Origin: Brachionus manjavacas
Taxonomy: Eukaryota > Rotifera > Eurotatoria > Ploima > Brachionidae
Direction: 5' to 3'
Assembly (NCBI GenBank): GCA_019054805.1
Contig: JAHQIY010000039.1
Location: 62,001-126,000 of the forward strand
Length of the DNA: 64,000 nt
In this document: positions 1 to 12,320 of the stretch, piece after piece
Numbering within the stretch: position 1 is the first letter of the stretch
How the letters are laid out: each line of letters opens with the position of its first letter
Translations under genes and position numbers: made by a program
The notes under the pieces: generated by a model
Told to the model about the DNA's origin: nothing
The model's database searches: none
What the model saw: the letters and a program-made list of their open reading frames with translations, nothing else

Positions 1-1477
1 TGTTATAAATGAAGAATGTAACTAGATCATCTGCGAAAAGCAGAGAGTATTCATTATTTGTTTTGTTTATTTTTGGGATGTCATTAATATATATACTAAA
101 TAAAAGAGGACTAATTACTGAGCCTTGAGGAACACCTGCAGTTATTTGATATTCGTCGCTCAGATGGTCATTCACATTTACCTTAAATGTCCTAGTGTCT
201 AAAAAGGATTTAATCCAGTTAGTCAAGTAATGAGGTGGATTCATTTTAATCAATTAAAAAAGTAGACCTTCATGCCAAACCCTATCAAAGGCTTTAGAAA
301 TATCAAAAAAAAGGCCACAAACTCTTTTTTTTCTATTAAATGATTCCACAATGTTTTGGATTAAAAAAAAAAGATTATCTGATGTTCGCCGGTGTTTCCT
401 AAATCCAGATTGCTCCTGGATAAGGAGTGAATTTTGTTCCAAATAATTGTATAATCTTGAAAATACTATGCGTTCCAGGAGCTTTCCTAAACAACTCGTT
501 ATACTTATTGGTCTATAATTTAAAGGATCTTGTAAAGAAGAGGCTTTTTTTTTAATCATAGTAATGTTCGATGTTTTCCATGCTTTAGTGACTCTACCTT
601 CTCGAAGAGATAAATTAAAAAGTTCTATAATTTCTATTAATGAATTTCTAGGTAATTTTTTTAACATTTTTGGCATCACATTTTCATCATTATCTTTTTG
701 GTCAGCTTCAAATAATGATTGCGTTTCTTCTTGGTCAATGTAAAGATCATTGTAGTCAATCTTTTTCCTTTCAAGCGACTTAAGCTTTTCGGCAATGGAG
801 CATTTTTTTGTCAAATGTCCTTTCTGATGACAATTTTCGCATAGTGTTTCTTTGACAGGGCATTTAGCAATGTTGTGTCCTTCATCATCACAAAAATAGC
901 ATTTCTGCTTTTGTCCAACAATTGACACAAGACACTTTAAACCATACATTATTGTGGGGCCTGACAAGCTTCCAATAATATTCTCAACTTCTTTTGGAAA
1001 TGATATTCTCACCCTCCTGACACCATTTTTCCTCTCGGGTCTATCTTTATATTTTTCTTCGGTTAAGTGTTCAATATTTAGTCCATCAATTCGAACAGCA
1101 TTAAAGAAGGTTTCAAGTCTATGATTCACGAAATCAGAGGGCAAGAAGTGAAATCGAAAAGTACAATACCTTCTGAGATCCGGGACTTTATTTGCATCTT
1201 CAAGTCTGAATATGTTTCCATTGATATTGATGTCACGATCGAAAATTTTGGCAACATTAAAAGCAGCATTAAACTCTATTATCCAAGCTTTGTTTGAAGA
1301 GAAATTGTAGATACTTGTGATCGCATCATTTTCCACTTGGTTGAGGACGACATCAAGTGCACTAAATAAGACTTTATGGCTAATCGGTTTGTCTAACCTC
1401 TTCAAGTTTAGCTTGACCGAATTTTTAAATATCCACCGTCGGTTTTGGTTTGTTTTGTTGAGCGACATTGCCAACAC
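1..1477 (-). mobile_element. non-LTR retrotransposon fragment, gag-like zinc-knuckle ORF fused to reverse transcriptase
   Basis: An open frame of 407 codons runs 1477 to 254. Its first half is gag-like and ends in two CCHC zinc knuckles (CYFCDDEGHNIAKC and CENCHQKGHLTKKC). It continues without a stop into reverse transcriptase, with NYRPISITS, SGFRKHR and FFDISKAFDRVWHEG visible. A one-base slip near 252-265 ends the frame. The next frame then carries the RT core AGVPQGSVISPLLF and the catalytic FADD box, reaching the window edge. The motifs fit the CR1/Jockey-like group. The apurinic endonuclease domain normally between gag and RT is absent, so the fusion is probably an internal deletion. 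The frame slip and missing endonuclease mean it cannot transpose by itself. The copy continues left of base 1. Confidence 0.85.
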
Positions 1478-1559
1478 ACAACTTTCAACGGTTTTTAAAT
1501 CACGTGATGACGCTATTAATTAAATTTTCGTTTTTCAAATTTGCTAAGCCAAACGACAA

Positions 1560-1915
1560 ATTTTCAAATTTTATATCTCACTAATGTAATCATTTATTTT
1601 TACTTTAAATGTTCTACAGTTAAGAAATGATTTAATCTAATAAATTAAGATGGCAGGTATATTTATCTTTATCAGCTTGTAAATTATACCTTCATGCCAA
1701 ACTTTGTCGAAAGCTTTAGAAATGTCAAAAAATAAGCAACATACTTTCTTCTTTCTATTAAAAGATTCGACAACTTTTTGGATAAGGAAAACTAAATTAT
1801 ATGCGGTTCTTCGATGTTTCCTAAAACCAGATTGTTCCTGAATTAACAAAGAATTTTTTTCCAAGAAATCATAGTTCTCAAAATTTCATTAATTATTAGC
1901 GGTGATAGTTTTATT
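1560..1915 (-). mobile_element. second RT fragment of the same LINE family
   Basis: A 75-codon frame (1864 to 1637) repeats the RT segment of the neighbouring element almost residue for residue: LLIQEQSGFRKHRR, then FFDISKAFDKVWHEG. After a stop it continues as CRTFKVKINDY to about 1575. It is a truncated, decayed copy lying just upstream (minus sense) of the first element, so two insertions of one family abut. Only the thumb-proximal part of RT is present. Confidence 0.75.
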
Positions 1916-2961
1916 TAAGCCTTTATGTTCTTAGCGCTTCCTTGCAAATAGAGTTAATTTTAAAAATTATAGCAAGATATGTATTAAAGAAAAAATTTCA
2001 CATATTCATTATAAGATTATTATTATTATTAATTGAATAATTTGAGGGTAACTTTCAGGCTGTGAAAAATGAACACTTCCCTTCTTTGGATAAATTGAAA
2101 CAAGATATAATAAGTTTTAAATTTTGAAGTGTTGATCGGTCCTGAAAATTAGGAGAAAATGATAAGATAGAAATTAAAAATCACAAGTTTCAAAATTAAT
2201 CAACAGGCTAGTGCCTATGTCCATTAAAGGCCGATTTAACTAAGTCCGGACTTGGACTTGTTTTGAGAATTGTTACTTTTAAGTGCTCTGAGTCAATAGA
2301 TTAAATTGCTGAAACGATTTGTTTTGCTTTTAATTCACTTTTTAGGTTTTATTTCCTCTTAATAAAATAATCTTTGTTTCAAAGTTAAAAAAACTATTTT
2401 TCTGTGATTTTCCTACTAATAGGATTGTTAATAAAAATTGTAAAAAAATATTAATTTTCTGCATTAAGCAAATTTTCTTAAATTTAAGCATTTTACAGAA
2501 CTAAATGATCTCTTTTATCTTCACAATCCCTGGAATTTTTTTTGAAATTTTGAAATTAAATTTAAAAATAGCCATAATAAGTTAGCAGATGCAAATAAAT
2601 GATAAATCAAAATTAAAATAATCATTTTCATGAATATGCTAAAAAATTAATCAATTTATTTGAAAATTTCAATTATCTTCAAATTAAACATTTTTTATAC
2701 CTTTTAAAATTTACAGAAAAATAAAAAATTCAAATCTTAAATTTAAAATTTTGAAATATTCGCATGAAAATTCACAAAGCCACCAATTTTGGAATCTAAG
2801 AAAAAATTATTTTTCAATTTCGTTCCAAAAATTAACAAAATGTAAAATACACCTCTAAAATATAAAGTTTAAAAAACGGAAGGTTATATTGTTATATTAA
2901 TATTGAGCTTTATCTATAAATCAGCTATGCTAAAAGACTGTGACTTTACCATTTTATTAAG
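1916..2961. other. non-coding interval before the ADAM10 exons
   Basis: AT-rich sequence with no supported gene. Bases 2459-2520 resemble one arm of the fold-back element at 19922-20310 (shared GCATTAAGCAAA and CATTTTACAGAACT). If the ADAM10 gene is intact, this is intron; its signal peptide and most of the prodomain are not seen here or further left. Confidence 0.5.
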
Positions 2962-5900
2962 GGCTATGATCCATATAGTTATTTGGAACAATCCCGTGAC
3001 GAATACAGCAAATATTATCGTGAAGCTAATGAAAAATTTTGGAAAAAACCAAACGTCAGTCAGATGATGGACGGCTTAGATGGCCTGGTGACAGAACAAT
3101 ATGTAATTTGTACCTGAGAGTAGATCCACAGCTACATACCGAAATATTCAATAATGAAGGAAACAAAGTAAACAAAAACGTGACAAGTTTAAAAAACAAA
3201 TTTTAAATTTTCATTCCAAACAAAGGACATGGATAAAACAACTACATTTTTGCTTTTCTACTTAAACAAGCATGTAGAAGCCCTCAACACAATCTACAAT
3301 AGTCTACCATTCTACGATCAAAACAAAGAAAAATACTTAATAGGCCTTCAGTTCATGATTTATAGAACAAAAATAATAACCCAGGAGCAATGCCAAAACG
3401 GCACTGGTTTGTCACCGGAGGAGCTAAAATTGTGCGAGCCTTACTTGGATGTGTCAAATTTTTTAAACTACGTCTCACTGGACAACTTTACAGACTTTTG
3501 TTTGTCTTACACATTTACAGCCCGTGATTTTACTGACGGGACACTGGGTCTGGCTTGGGTGGCCAAATTAGCAGGCAGTGTTGGTGGTGTTTGCGAAAAA
3601 CGTCAAACATTGCAAGGTGTTGCCAAAAGTCTCAACAGTGGTATAGTGACAGTGGTTAATTATCAATCGAGAGTGCCCGAAGCTGTTTCTCAGATAACAT
3701 TTGCACACGAAATAGGACACAATTTTGGCTCAGAACACGATCCTGACGATCCATCTTGCTCGCCCGGATCAAGCAGAGGTGGAAATTACATCATGTACAG
3801 ACGTGCCACCACTGGCACTGACAAGAATAACAGAAATTTCTCGACATGCAGTCGGGATCAAATGGGACCCATTGTTCACAATCTAATTTCTGGGCCTAAA
3901 TTCTGCTTCAAGCGTAAGATCTTAATTTTTTATAATAGATTCAATATTTTTTAGAATTAACAGTGTTCAATTTCTTTTAAAGTCATTTGACTTCACTTTA
4001 AATTTTGACATTGAAAATTGTAAATTTGAATTTTAGAACAATTTACTAAAGATAATAAGATAAAAAGTCTTAAAACTATTAAATTAAAAAAGACTTAATA
4101 ATCATAATAATGATAAAATAATTTTCTTGACTTAAAAAATATTTTCTATTTTTGTTTATTTTTAAATCTATTTTTGAATTGATGATCATTTCTACTACAA
4201 CTACACTATTGCTATGATAAACTTTTTTTACGAAATTTTTAGTAAATTTTAGTAAATATACATAGGACAAAATAAAGAAAAAATGGCGATTTTTAGGAAT
4301 TTTTCTTTTATTTTTAGAAAATTAAAATGAAAATTGAAAAAAAATACGAAATTTTACGTAAATTTTTATTATAAAAAAATTGAAAAATGGTAAATTTTAG
4401 TAAAGTCAAGTTACTTATTGTCTTTGAAGAAACTTTTAAAAATTAGTTTTTTTTTTGCATAATTCCTTTTAATTAAAATATGTATTGTATAAATATTATA
4501 TGTACCCCGTGGAAAGTTAAAAAAAAATGTTATTGAACTACCAGTGATTTAGGCTGCCTAATTTTGTGACCGTGATGTATAACCGATTTCGCAGACCAAC
4601 ACTTAAATTGAAAAAAATTGAAAAAAAGAAAATAAAAAATTATAAGTTTGAATTTTTTAAAAACTAATAAGATATAGTTTATGCTCAAATGAAAAATCAA
4701 GCTTTATAATTAATAATTTGTTTATGTTTTAATAGCTTTTGTTATAATTCTTAACATTTTTTACTTAAAATGAATTTTTATTTATTTTTTTATTTGTTTT
4801 TTCTCTTGTAAAGTAAAGTATTTCTTCTCTTATTGATTTTTGATATGATCTACTTGGATAATATTAGTTGAATTCATCTTTCAGATAAAAAATAATGTGA
4901 TAACCAAATAGAAAAGTGAACTTGTGAGCAATTTATTTTAAATTGTATAAAATTCTATAAAAATATGAAACTTAAAATTTGTTTATATGTTTTTTTTAAA
5001 TTTATGTAAACTAATATTCATTTTGAAAAAGCATTTAATGTTTTATTTGAACAAAATTGCTCCCAACTTCACTCTCTCATAGTCAACAATTTATTTTTTA
5101 ATATTGGAATTATTATAGGTTGTAAATGGAGAAAAAACTTATTATCAATTATTTTTTTGTATTCAGAAATATTTGTTGTTGATGGAAAAAATACAAATCA
5201 GCGCCAAAACGATTTATTTTTTCAAAATTTTTAAATTTTTATTTTTTATTTTTGTTTAAAAAAAAAAAAAAATACAAATTTTTCAGCCATAGTGTTTTAA
5301 AAAGAAATTTTCCTCATTTTTTTATAGAGTACAGTGGTTCGTTGTGTGGAAATGGCATAGTTGAAGAAGGCGAGGAATGTGATTGTGGTTATGGAACAGA
5401 TTGTAAGGAAGCATGTTGCATTGACGCTAGCCAGGAAATAAACAAATGTAAGCTGAGGCCAGGAAAAGCGTGCAGCCCGAGCCAAGGTCCATGCTGTGAC
5501 AACTCTTGCAATTTCGCCTCGCAAAACACCATTTGCATGAACAGCAACGAGTGCTTGAAAAATGTTTTTTGTTCCGGTAAGAACGCTTCATGTCCCCGCG
5601 ACGATCCAGTATTTTTCAAAGCGGACAAAACCGAGTGCAATTCGGGTACCCAAGTTTGCAGATCGGGAATATGCTCCGGGTCAATATGTGAAAAATACGA
5701 AATGAAGCAGTGTTTTATAGAAGGTGACCTAAAAGACAAAACCCAAGACAAGTCAATTTTATGCCATTTAGCATGCATTGGTCAAAAAACCGGACACATT
5801 TGCACTGACTCATTTGAAATAGCCGAAATGAAAAACAAAAACAATTCAAATGGATTAATTCTAAAACCAGGCTCGCCATGTGTCGGCACCCAGGGCTACT

Positions 5901-6223
5901 GTGACATATTCTCGAAGTGCAGAGCCGTTGACGCCGAAGGACCTTTGGTCCGGCTTAAAAACGTGCTCCTAGATCCAAAAACTTTGTCTTCTATTCGCAT
6001 GTGGATAACAACCTATTGGTGGGCAGCCTCTCTCATTGTGGTCGGACTCATTGTGTTCATGATAGCTTTCATCAAAGTCTGCTCGGTGCACACACCGTCA
6101 AGTAATCCGCGCAAACCACCAGCCCTCAAGATAACCGAGACTCTGAGAAGACCAATAAAAAGGGTTGGTAACTTTTTTTTAAGCTTTTGCAGACTTGTTT
6201 TTGGATCACAAGTTCAAGTCTAA
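2962..6223 (+). CDS. ADAM10: ADAM10/Kuzbanian-type membrane metalloprotease, 3' exons (5'-partial, frame disturbed)
   Basis: ADAM10-family proteases shed cell-surface proteins such as Notch ligands and receptors. The first visible exon starts after AG at 2960-2961 and encodes the end of the prodomain, a basic KTKR that may be the furin-type site, and the start of the catalytic domain (TICNLYLRVDP). The catalytic domain continues with FTDGTLGLAWVAK, the zinc site HEIGHNFGSEHD (first His at 3706) and the Met-turn region NYIMY. A phase-1 intron (GT 3914 to AG 5327) joins it to the disintegrin-like (CGNGIVEEGEECDCG), Cys-rich, transmembrane (about 6000-6080) and cytoplasmic parts; the VCSVHTPSSNP juxtamembrane motif is diagnostic of ADAM10. 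Two one-base slips break the frame, at A6 (3043-3048) and at TTTT (3201-3204, giving TAA at 3204). They are probably sequence errors, but a pseudogene cannot be excluded. The signal peptide and early prodomain lie outside the window. A poly(A) signal is at 6262. Confidence 0.88.
3914..5327 (+). other. ADAM10 intron (phase 1)
   Basis: The donor GTAAGA follows the first base of a codon at 3913. The acceptor TTTTTATAG ends at 5327. Joining gives a Gln codon and keeps the frame from the protease domain into the disintegrin domain. The 1,414-bp intron is simple AT-rich sequence with no coding signal. Confidence 0.8.
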
Positions 6224-6721
6224 GTCAAGATTGTGAAACTCAGTACAAAAGAACAGAACAAAATAAAAAAAAAAATCTTGTTTTTGTAGGTTAAAAAATA
6301 ATCATTGACTTGAAAAAAAAATTTAGTAATTGATTTCACTTGAAAAATTCTAAAAGTATAAATGTAAGTAATTTACTTGAATTGAAAAAATAAGTAATCG
6401 ATTTTACTTGAAAATGGGTAAGAGACAAAATTATCCCGTTTTTTTTATCCCCAAAAAAAATAAGAAATATGTAACGAAAAATTAAAAAAAAAAATTTTAA
6501 GTATTAAAGTTTAATTCCAAAATTGAAAAATAATAAAAAAAATGGATTATTTTAAAGTTTTTAAAGGAATAAAAAAAGTTATTGATTTAAAAATGTTAAA
6601 ATATGTTTTAAAAAGGTGCACATTAAAATGGTTTGTTTTGGGAAATTCAGTACAAATTGATAAAAAGAACAGAAAAAAATGTACTAAAATTGAATAACTT
6701 TTTTCTTAAAGGTTTAAACTC

Positions 6722-6915
6722 ATTTCTGTAAATGCATCATAGTGCAACATTCAAAGTTGCATCAACTGTAAAAGTCTGCTAATTTTTGAAATAACAAAGT
6801 TAAAAAAATTAAATAACTTTTTTTCTATTTGTTTGAAATTAATTATGTGAATGCAGCATGGTGCAACATTCAAAGTTGCATCAACTGTAAAAGTCTGCTA
6901 ATTTTTGATGCAACT
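6722..6915. repeat. two-copy direct repeat, period about 120 bp
   Basis: A block containing GTGCAACATTCAAAGTTGCA followed by TCAACTGTAAAAGTCTGC occurs at about 6735-6790 and again at 6855-6910 with two or three changes. A shorter relative (CAACTGTCAAAGTCTGCTAAT) is at about 54468, in the intron of the second ZEB gene, so this is a dispersed element rather than a purely local duplication. Function unknown. Confidence 0.7.
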
Positions 6916-6967
6916 TTTAGAACGAAAAAAAAAGATTGAAAATTCTTTCTTAACTCTTAAACAATTC

Positions 6968-7020
6968 ATTTATTTATTTATGTTTATTTTTGCCAAGCAA
7001 ATGCTCCTTCAGAATAAAAA
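6968..7020 (-). repeat. family B terminal repeat copy
   Basis: Reads (TTTA)n then AATGCTCCTTCAGAAT on the plus strand, which is the reverse complement of the family B consensus: TTCTGAAGGAGC, a short AGCTCGGTACAG segment (degraded in this copy), then (AAAT)n. Such A/T-repeat tails are typical of 3' ends of non-LTR retrotransposons; the assignment is inference. Confidence 0.5.
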
Positions 7021-7189
7021 TACATGAAAAAACATGAAAAAAAAAGTTAAATAATATAAAATAAAATAAAAATAAAAAAAAAGATAAATAATTCATTAGA
7101 TTAAATTTTATATTCAATCGATGAAAATAAAGTTATTTAATAGAATGCCTATTTGTCGAAACTGATATAAAAATTAGTGAATAATTTTT

Positions 7190-7775
7190 TTTTTTGAAGG
7201 AGCTTTAGAAATAGCATTTGCTCTGATCTAGTTGATTTGGTACTACCATTTCAAAAATCCCTAATACCCAAATACGTTCTCTACTTAAATCTTTGCCTTT
7301 CAGCATAAATGATAAAAATAAAAGAAATTAAAAAATAAAAAAAATTAAAATTAATTTTTCACCCTTCAAGTGTTTGACTTTGGGGAACATAGATTCATCT
7401 ATTTCGCAAAATTTACCTTCTCCGCCAAACTTTAAATTTTCAATGTAATTATTTTTTCTATCTTATTTTTTATCATTACAATAGCTTTTTTAAATTAGGT
7501 GAACTAACAGTTCATAAATCTTGAAAACAAGAATTGTTCCAGTAACAGGTGAACCAAAGTTACCTAAGCGACTAGACCCGAAAGACTTTGTTTTCTTCTT
7601 AAATTCTTAAATTCTTAAATTTTTGGGTTTAGTGATAATTTCCTTTCGTTTGTTGCATTTTAACAAATACTTTATTTATGAAAAATGGAAAACAGAGCGT
7701 AGATAGTTTTTTAAACTACAAATGTTATCTTTAAGGATCATCATATCACAAACCCAAAGTCAAATTTTATAAAAA
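7190..7775 (+). repeat. dispersed repeat, inverted partner at 16140-16535
   Basis: Several blocks (GAAGGAGCTTTAGAA at 7197, ACATAGATTCATCTA at 7388, and GGAAAACAGAGCGT followed by AAGGATCATCATAT at 7688-7750) recur in the same order in reverse complement at 16140-16535. Parts differ by insertions, so these are old copies of one element of roughly 0.6 kb. No coding capacity seen. The first block begins like family B, so it may be part of the same retrotransposon. Confidence 0.6.
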
Positions 7776-7841
7776 AACTCTAAGTTTTTCAAGTTTAGCT
7801 ATAAAAATCTGTAATATTTTATTTAACGGAAGCGGCAACTA

Positions 7842-10800
7842 TTTAGACTAGCTTGGAACCACAAACCAAGCGTATCTATAGATGGATACAAGCATATCCA
7901 AAAAAAGATACTCTACTTTTTTCACTAAGTACTAAGGGTCTGCCAGACACGTCATCAGCTCTTGCTTGTAAGCCTCCTTGCCCCGGCCGCTAGGCATCTG
8001 CATCTTCACCGCCCCTCCTCATTTTCTCATCCGGACTTGGGACCGGCCTTAGGTAGAGTTAGCAGTTTAGGTTTTGATTTTTCGAAAATTTGATTTTCTT
8101 TATTTGAATATTTCTGAAAAATGAAACAATCAAAAGAAGAAAATCTGAATTAGAATGAAAGTTCTCTTCCGAGAAAAACAAAAATAAAAAATGAATAATA
8201 AATAATAAAATGTTTAATCTAAATAAAATTTTTTAAAAAATATTTTCCCTTGTCAAAATGACATTTGGACTTTGACTAATATTTTTCTGTTTCCTAGCCT
8301 GAATATTTTGTACTGACACCAAGTGTGCGTGCATAAAAAGTCTCCCTCCCATTTTTTCATCCGGACTTGGGACCGGCAATGGTATGGTTACGACTCAACA
8401 ATCTGCCGACAAAGTTACTGTGGGACGTTCATCATAAACAGCGCCACTCATCCGAGCACTTAAAGGCTGCGAACTCGGCATTTATTTAGACTAGCTTGGA
8501 ACCACAAACCAAGCGTATCTATAGATGGATACAAGCATATCCAAAAAAGATACTTTACTTTTTTCACTAAGTACTAAGGGTCTGCCAGACACGTCATCAG
8601 CTCTTGCTTGTAAGCCTCCTTGCCCCGGCCGCTAGGCATCTGCATCTTCACCGCCCCTCCTCATTTTCTCATCCGGACTTGGGACCGGCCTTAGGTAGAG
8701 TTAGCAGTTTAGGTTTTGATTTTTCGAAAATTTGATTTTCTTTATTTGAATATTTCTGAAAAATGAAACAATCAAAAGAAGAAAATCTGAATTAGAATGA
8801 AAGTTCTCTTCCGAGAAAAACAAAAATAAAAAATGAATAATAAATAATAAAATGTTTAATCTAAATAAAATTTTTTAAAAAATATTTTCCCTTGTCAAAA
8901 TGACATTTGGACTTTGACTAATATTTTTCTGTTTCCTAGCCTGAACATTTTGTACTGACACCAAGTGTGCGTGCATAAAAAGTCTCACTCCCATTTTTTC
9001 ATCCGGACTTGGGACCGGCAATGGTATGGTTACGACTCAACAATCTGCCGACAAAGTTACTGTGGGACGTTCATCATAAACAGCGCCACTCATCCGAGCA
9101 CTTAAAGGCTGCGAACTCGGCAACTATTTAGACTAGCTTGGAACCACAAACCAAGCGTATCTATAGATGGATACAAGCATATCCAAAAAAAGATACTTTA
9201 CTTTTTTCACTTAGTACTAAGGGTCTGCCAGACACGTCATCAGCTCTTGCTTGTAAGCCTCCTTGCCCCGGCCGCTAGGCATCTGCATCTTCACCGCCCC
9301 TCCTCATTTTCTCATCCGGACTTGGGACCGGCCTTAGGTAGAGTTAGCAGTTTAGGTTTTGATTTTTCGAAAATTTGATTTTCTTTATTTGAATATTTCT
9401 GAAAAATGAAACAATCAAAAGAAGAAAATCTGAATTAGAATGAAAGTTCTCTTCCGAGAAAAACAAAAATAAAAAATGAATAATAAATAATAAAATGTTT
9501 AATCTAAATAAAATTTTTTAAAAAATATTTTCCCTTGTCAAAATGACATTTGGACTTTGACTAATATTTTTCTGTTTCCTAGCCTGAATATTTTGTACTG
9601 ACACCAAGTGTGCGTGCATAAAAAGTCTCCTCCCATTTTTTCATCCGGACTTGGGACCGGCAATGGTATGGTTACGACTCAACAATCTGCCGACAAAGTT
9701 ACTGTGGGACGTTCATCATAAACAGCGCCACTCATCCGAGCACTTAAAGGCTGCGAACTCGGCAACTATTTAGACTAGCTTGGAACCACAAACCAAGCGT
9801 ATCTATAGATGGATACAAGCATATCCAAAAAAGATACTTTACTTTTTTCACTTAGTACTAAGGGTCTGCCAGACACGTCATCAGCTCTTGCTTGTAAGCC
9901 TCCTTGCCCCGGCCGCTAGGCATCTGCATCTTCACCGCCCCTCCTCATTTTCTCATCCGGACTTGGGACCGGCCTTAGGTAGAGTTAGCAGTTTAGGTTT
10001 TGATTTTTCGAAAATTTGATTTTCTTTATTTGAATATTTCTGAAAAATGAAACAATCAAAAGAAGAAAATCTGAATTAGAATGAAAGTTCTCTTCCGAGA
10101 AAAACAAAAATAAAAAATGAATAATAAATAATAAAATGTTTAATCTAAATAAAATTTTTTAAAAAATATTTTCCCTTGTCAAAATGACATTTGGACTTTG
10201 ACTAATATTTTTCTGTTTCCTAGCCTGAATATTTTGTACTGACACCAAGTGTGCGTGCATAAAAAGTCTCCTCCCATTTTTTCATCCGGACTTGGGACCG
10301 GCAATGGTATGGTTACGACTCAACAATCTGCCGACAAAGTTACTGTGGGACGTTCATCATAAACAGCGCCACTCATCCGAGCACTTAAAGGCTGCGAACT
10401 CGGCAACTATTTAGACTAGCTTGGAACCACAAACCAAGCGTATCTATAGATGGATACAAGCATATCCAAAAAAAAGATACTTTACTTTTTTCACTTAGTA
10501 CTAAGGGTCTGCCAGACACGTCATCAGCTCTTGCTTGTAAGCCTCCTTGCCCCGGCCGCTAGGCATCTGCATCTTCACCGCCCCTCCTCATTTTCTCATC
10601 CGGACTTGGGACCGGCCTTAGGTAGAGTTAGCAGTTTAGGTTTTGATTTTTCGAAAATTTGATTTTCTTTATTTGAATATTTCTGAAAAATGAAACAATC
10701 AAAAGAAGAAAATCTGAATTAGAATGAAAGTTCTCTTCCGAGAAAAACAAAAATAAAAAATGAATAATAAATAATAAAATGTTTAATCTAAATAAAATTT

Positions 10801-12320
10801 TTTAAAAAATATTTTCCCTTGTCAAAATGACATTTGGACTTTGACTAATATTTTTCTGTTTCCTAGCCTGAATATTTTGTACTGACACCAAGTGTGCGTG
10901 CATAAAAAGTCTCCCTCCCATTTTTTCATCCGGACTTGGGACCGGCAATGGTATGGTTACGACTCAACAATCTGCCGACAAAGTTACTGTGGGACGTTCA
11001 TCATAAACAGCGCCACTCATCCGAGCACTTAAAGGCTGCGAACTCGGCATTTATTTAGACTAGCTTGGAACCACAAACCAAGCGTATCTATAGATGGATA
11101 CAAGCATATCCAAAAAAAGATACTTTACTTTTTTCACTAAGTACTAAGGGTCTGCCAGACACGTCATCAGCTCTTGCTTGTAAGCCTCCTTGCCCCGGCC
11201 GCTAGGCATCTGCATCTTCACCGCCCCTCCTCATTTTCTCATCCGGACTTGGGACCGGCCTTAGGTAGAGTTAGCAGTTTAGGTTTTGATTTTTCGAAAA
11301 TTTGATTTTCTTTATTTGAATATTTCTGAAAAATGAAACAATCAAAAGAAGAAAATCTGAATTAGAATGAAAGTTCTCTTCCGAGAAAAACAAAAATAAA
11401 AAATGAATAATAAATAATAAAATGTTTAATCTAAATAAAATTTTTTAAATAATATTTTCCCTTGTCAAAATGACATTTGGACTTTGACTAATATTTTTCT
11501 GTTTCCTAGCCTGAACATTTTGTACTGACACCAAGTGTGCGTGCATAAAAAGTCTCACTCCCATTTTTTCATCCGGACTTGGGACCGGCAATGGTATGGT
11601 TACGACTCAACAATCTGCCGACAAAGTTACTGTGGGACGTTCATCATAAACAGCGCCACTCATCCGAGCACTTAAAGGCTGCGAACTCGGCATTTATTTA
11701 GACTAGCTTGGAACCACAAACCAAGCGTATCTATAGATGGATACAAGCATATCCAAAAAAGATACTTTACTTTTTTCACTAAGTACTAAGGGTCTGCCAG
11801 ACACGTCATCAGCTCTTGCTTGTAAGCCTCCTTGCCCCGGCCGCTAGGCATCTGCATCTTCACCGCCCCTCCTCATTTTCTCATCCGGACTTGGGACCGG
11901 CCTTAGGTAGAGTTAGCAGTTTAGGTTTTGATTTTTCGAAAATTTGATTTTCTTTATTTGAATATTTCTGAAAAATGAAACAATCAAAAGAAGAAAATCT
12001 GAATTAGAATGAAAGTTCTCTTCCGAGAAAAACAAAAATAAAAAATGAATAATAAATAATAAAATGTTTAATCTAAATAAAATTTTTTAAAAAATATTTT
12101 CCCTTGTCAAAATGACATTTGGACTTTGACTAATATTTTTCTGTTTCCTAGCCTGAACATTTTGTACTGACACCAAGTGTGCGTGCATAAAAAGTCTCAC
12201 TCCCATTTTTTCATCCGGACTTGGGACCGGCAATGGTATGGTTACGACTCAACAATCTGCCGACAAAGTTACTGTGGGACGTTCATCATAAACAGCGCCA
12301 CTCATCCGAGCACTTAAAGG
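7842..12320 (+). repeat. satellite-like tandem array, seven units of about 643 bp
   Basis: Unit starts (TTTAGACTAGCTTGG) lie at 7842, 8485, 9127, 9769, 10410, 11054 and 11697, giving periods of 641-644 bp. The last unit is cut short at 12320 and followed by about 35 bp of a diverged partial unit. Units are nearly identical apart from single-base changes and short indels in runs. Each has two GC-rich islands sharing CATCCGGACTTGGGACCGGC (about 180 and 510 bp into the unit) separated by AT-rich sequence, so the unit may be an old dimer. ORFs of 79 and 70 codons at 9780 and 10450 appear only where indels open the frame and are not taken as genes. Related repeats elsewhere in the genome are to be expected. 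Confidence 0.95.

Larger units (their letters stand above)
6224..7189. other. ADAM10 3' flank, AT-rich, with a short direct repeat
   Basis: No gene seen. Contains the ADAM10 poly(A) signal, the 6722-6915 direct repeat and a minus-strand family B terminal repeat (6968-7020) followed by A/T-rich tracts. Confidence 0.5.

Noticed and set aside
5297-5778. Minus-strand frames of 75 and 129 codons
   Set aside because: Antisense to the Cys-rich ADAM10 exon, whose plus-strand reading is clearly conserved.
9780-10662. Open frames of 79 and 70 codons in the tandem array
   Set aside because: They occur in only two of seven near-identical units, where indels in A-runs happen to open the frame; no domain.
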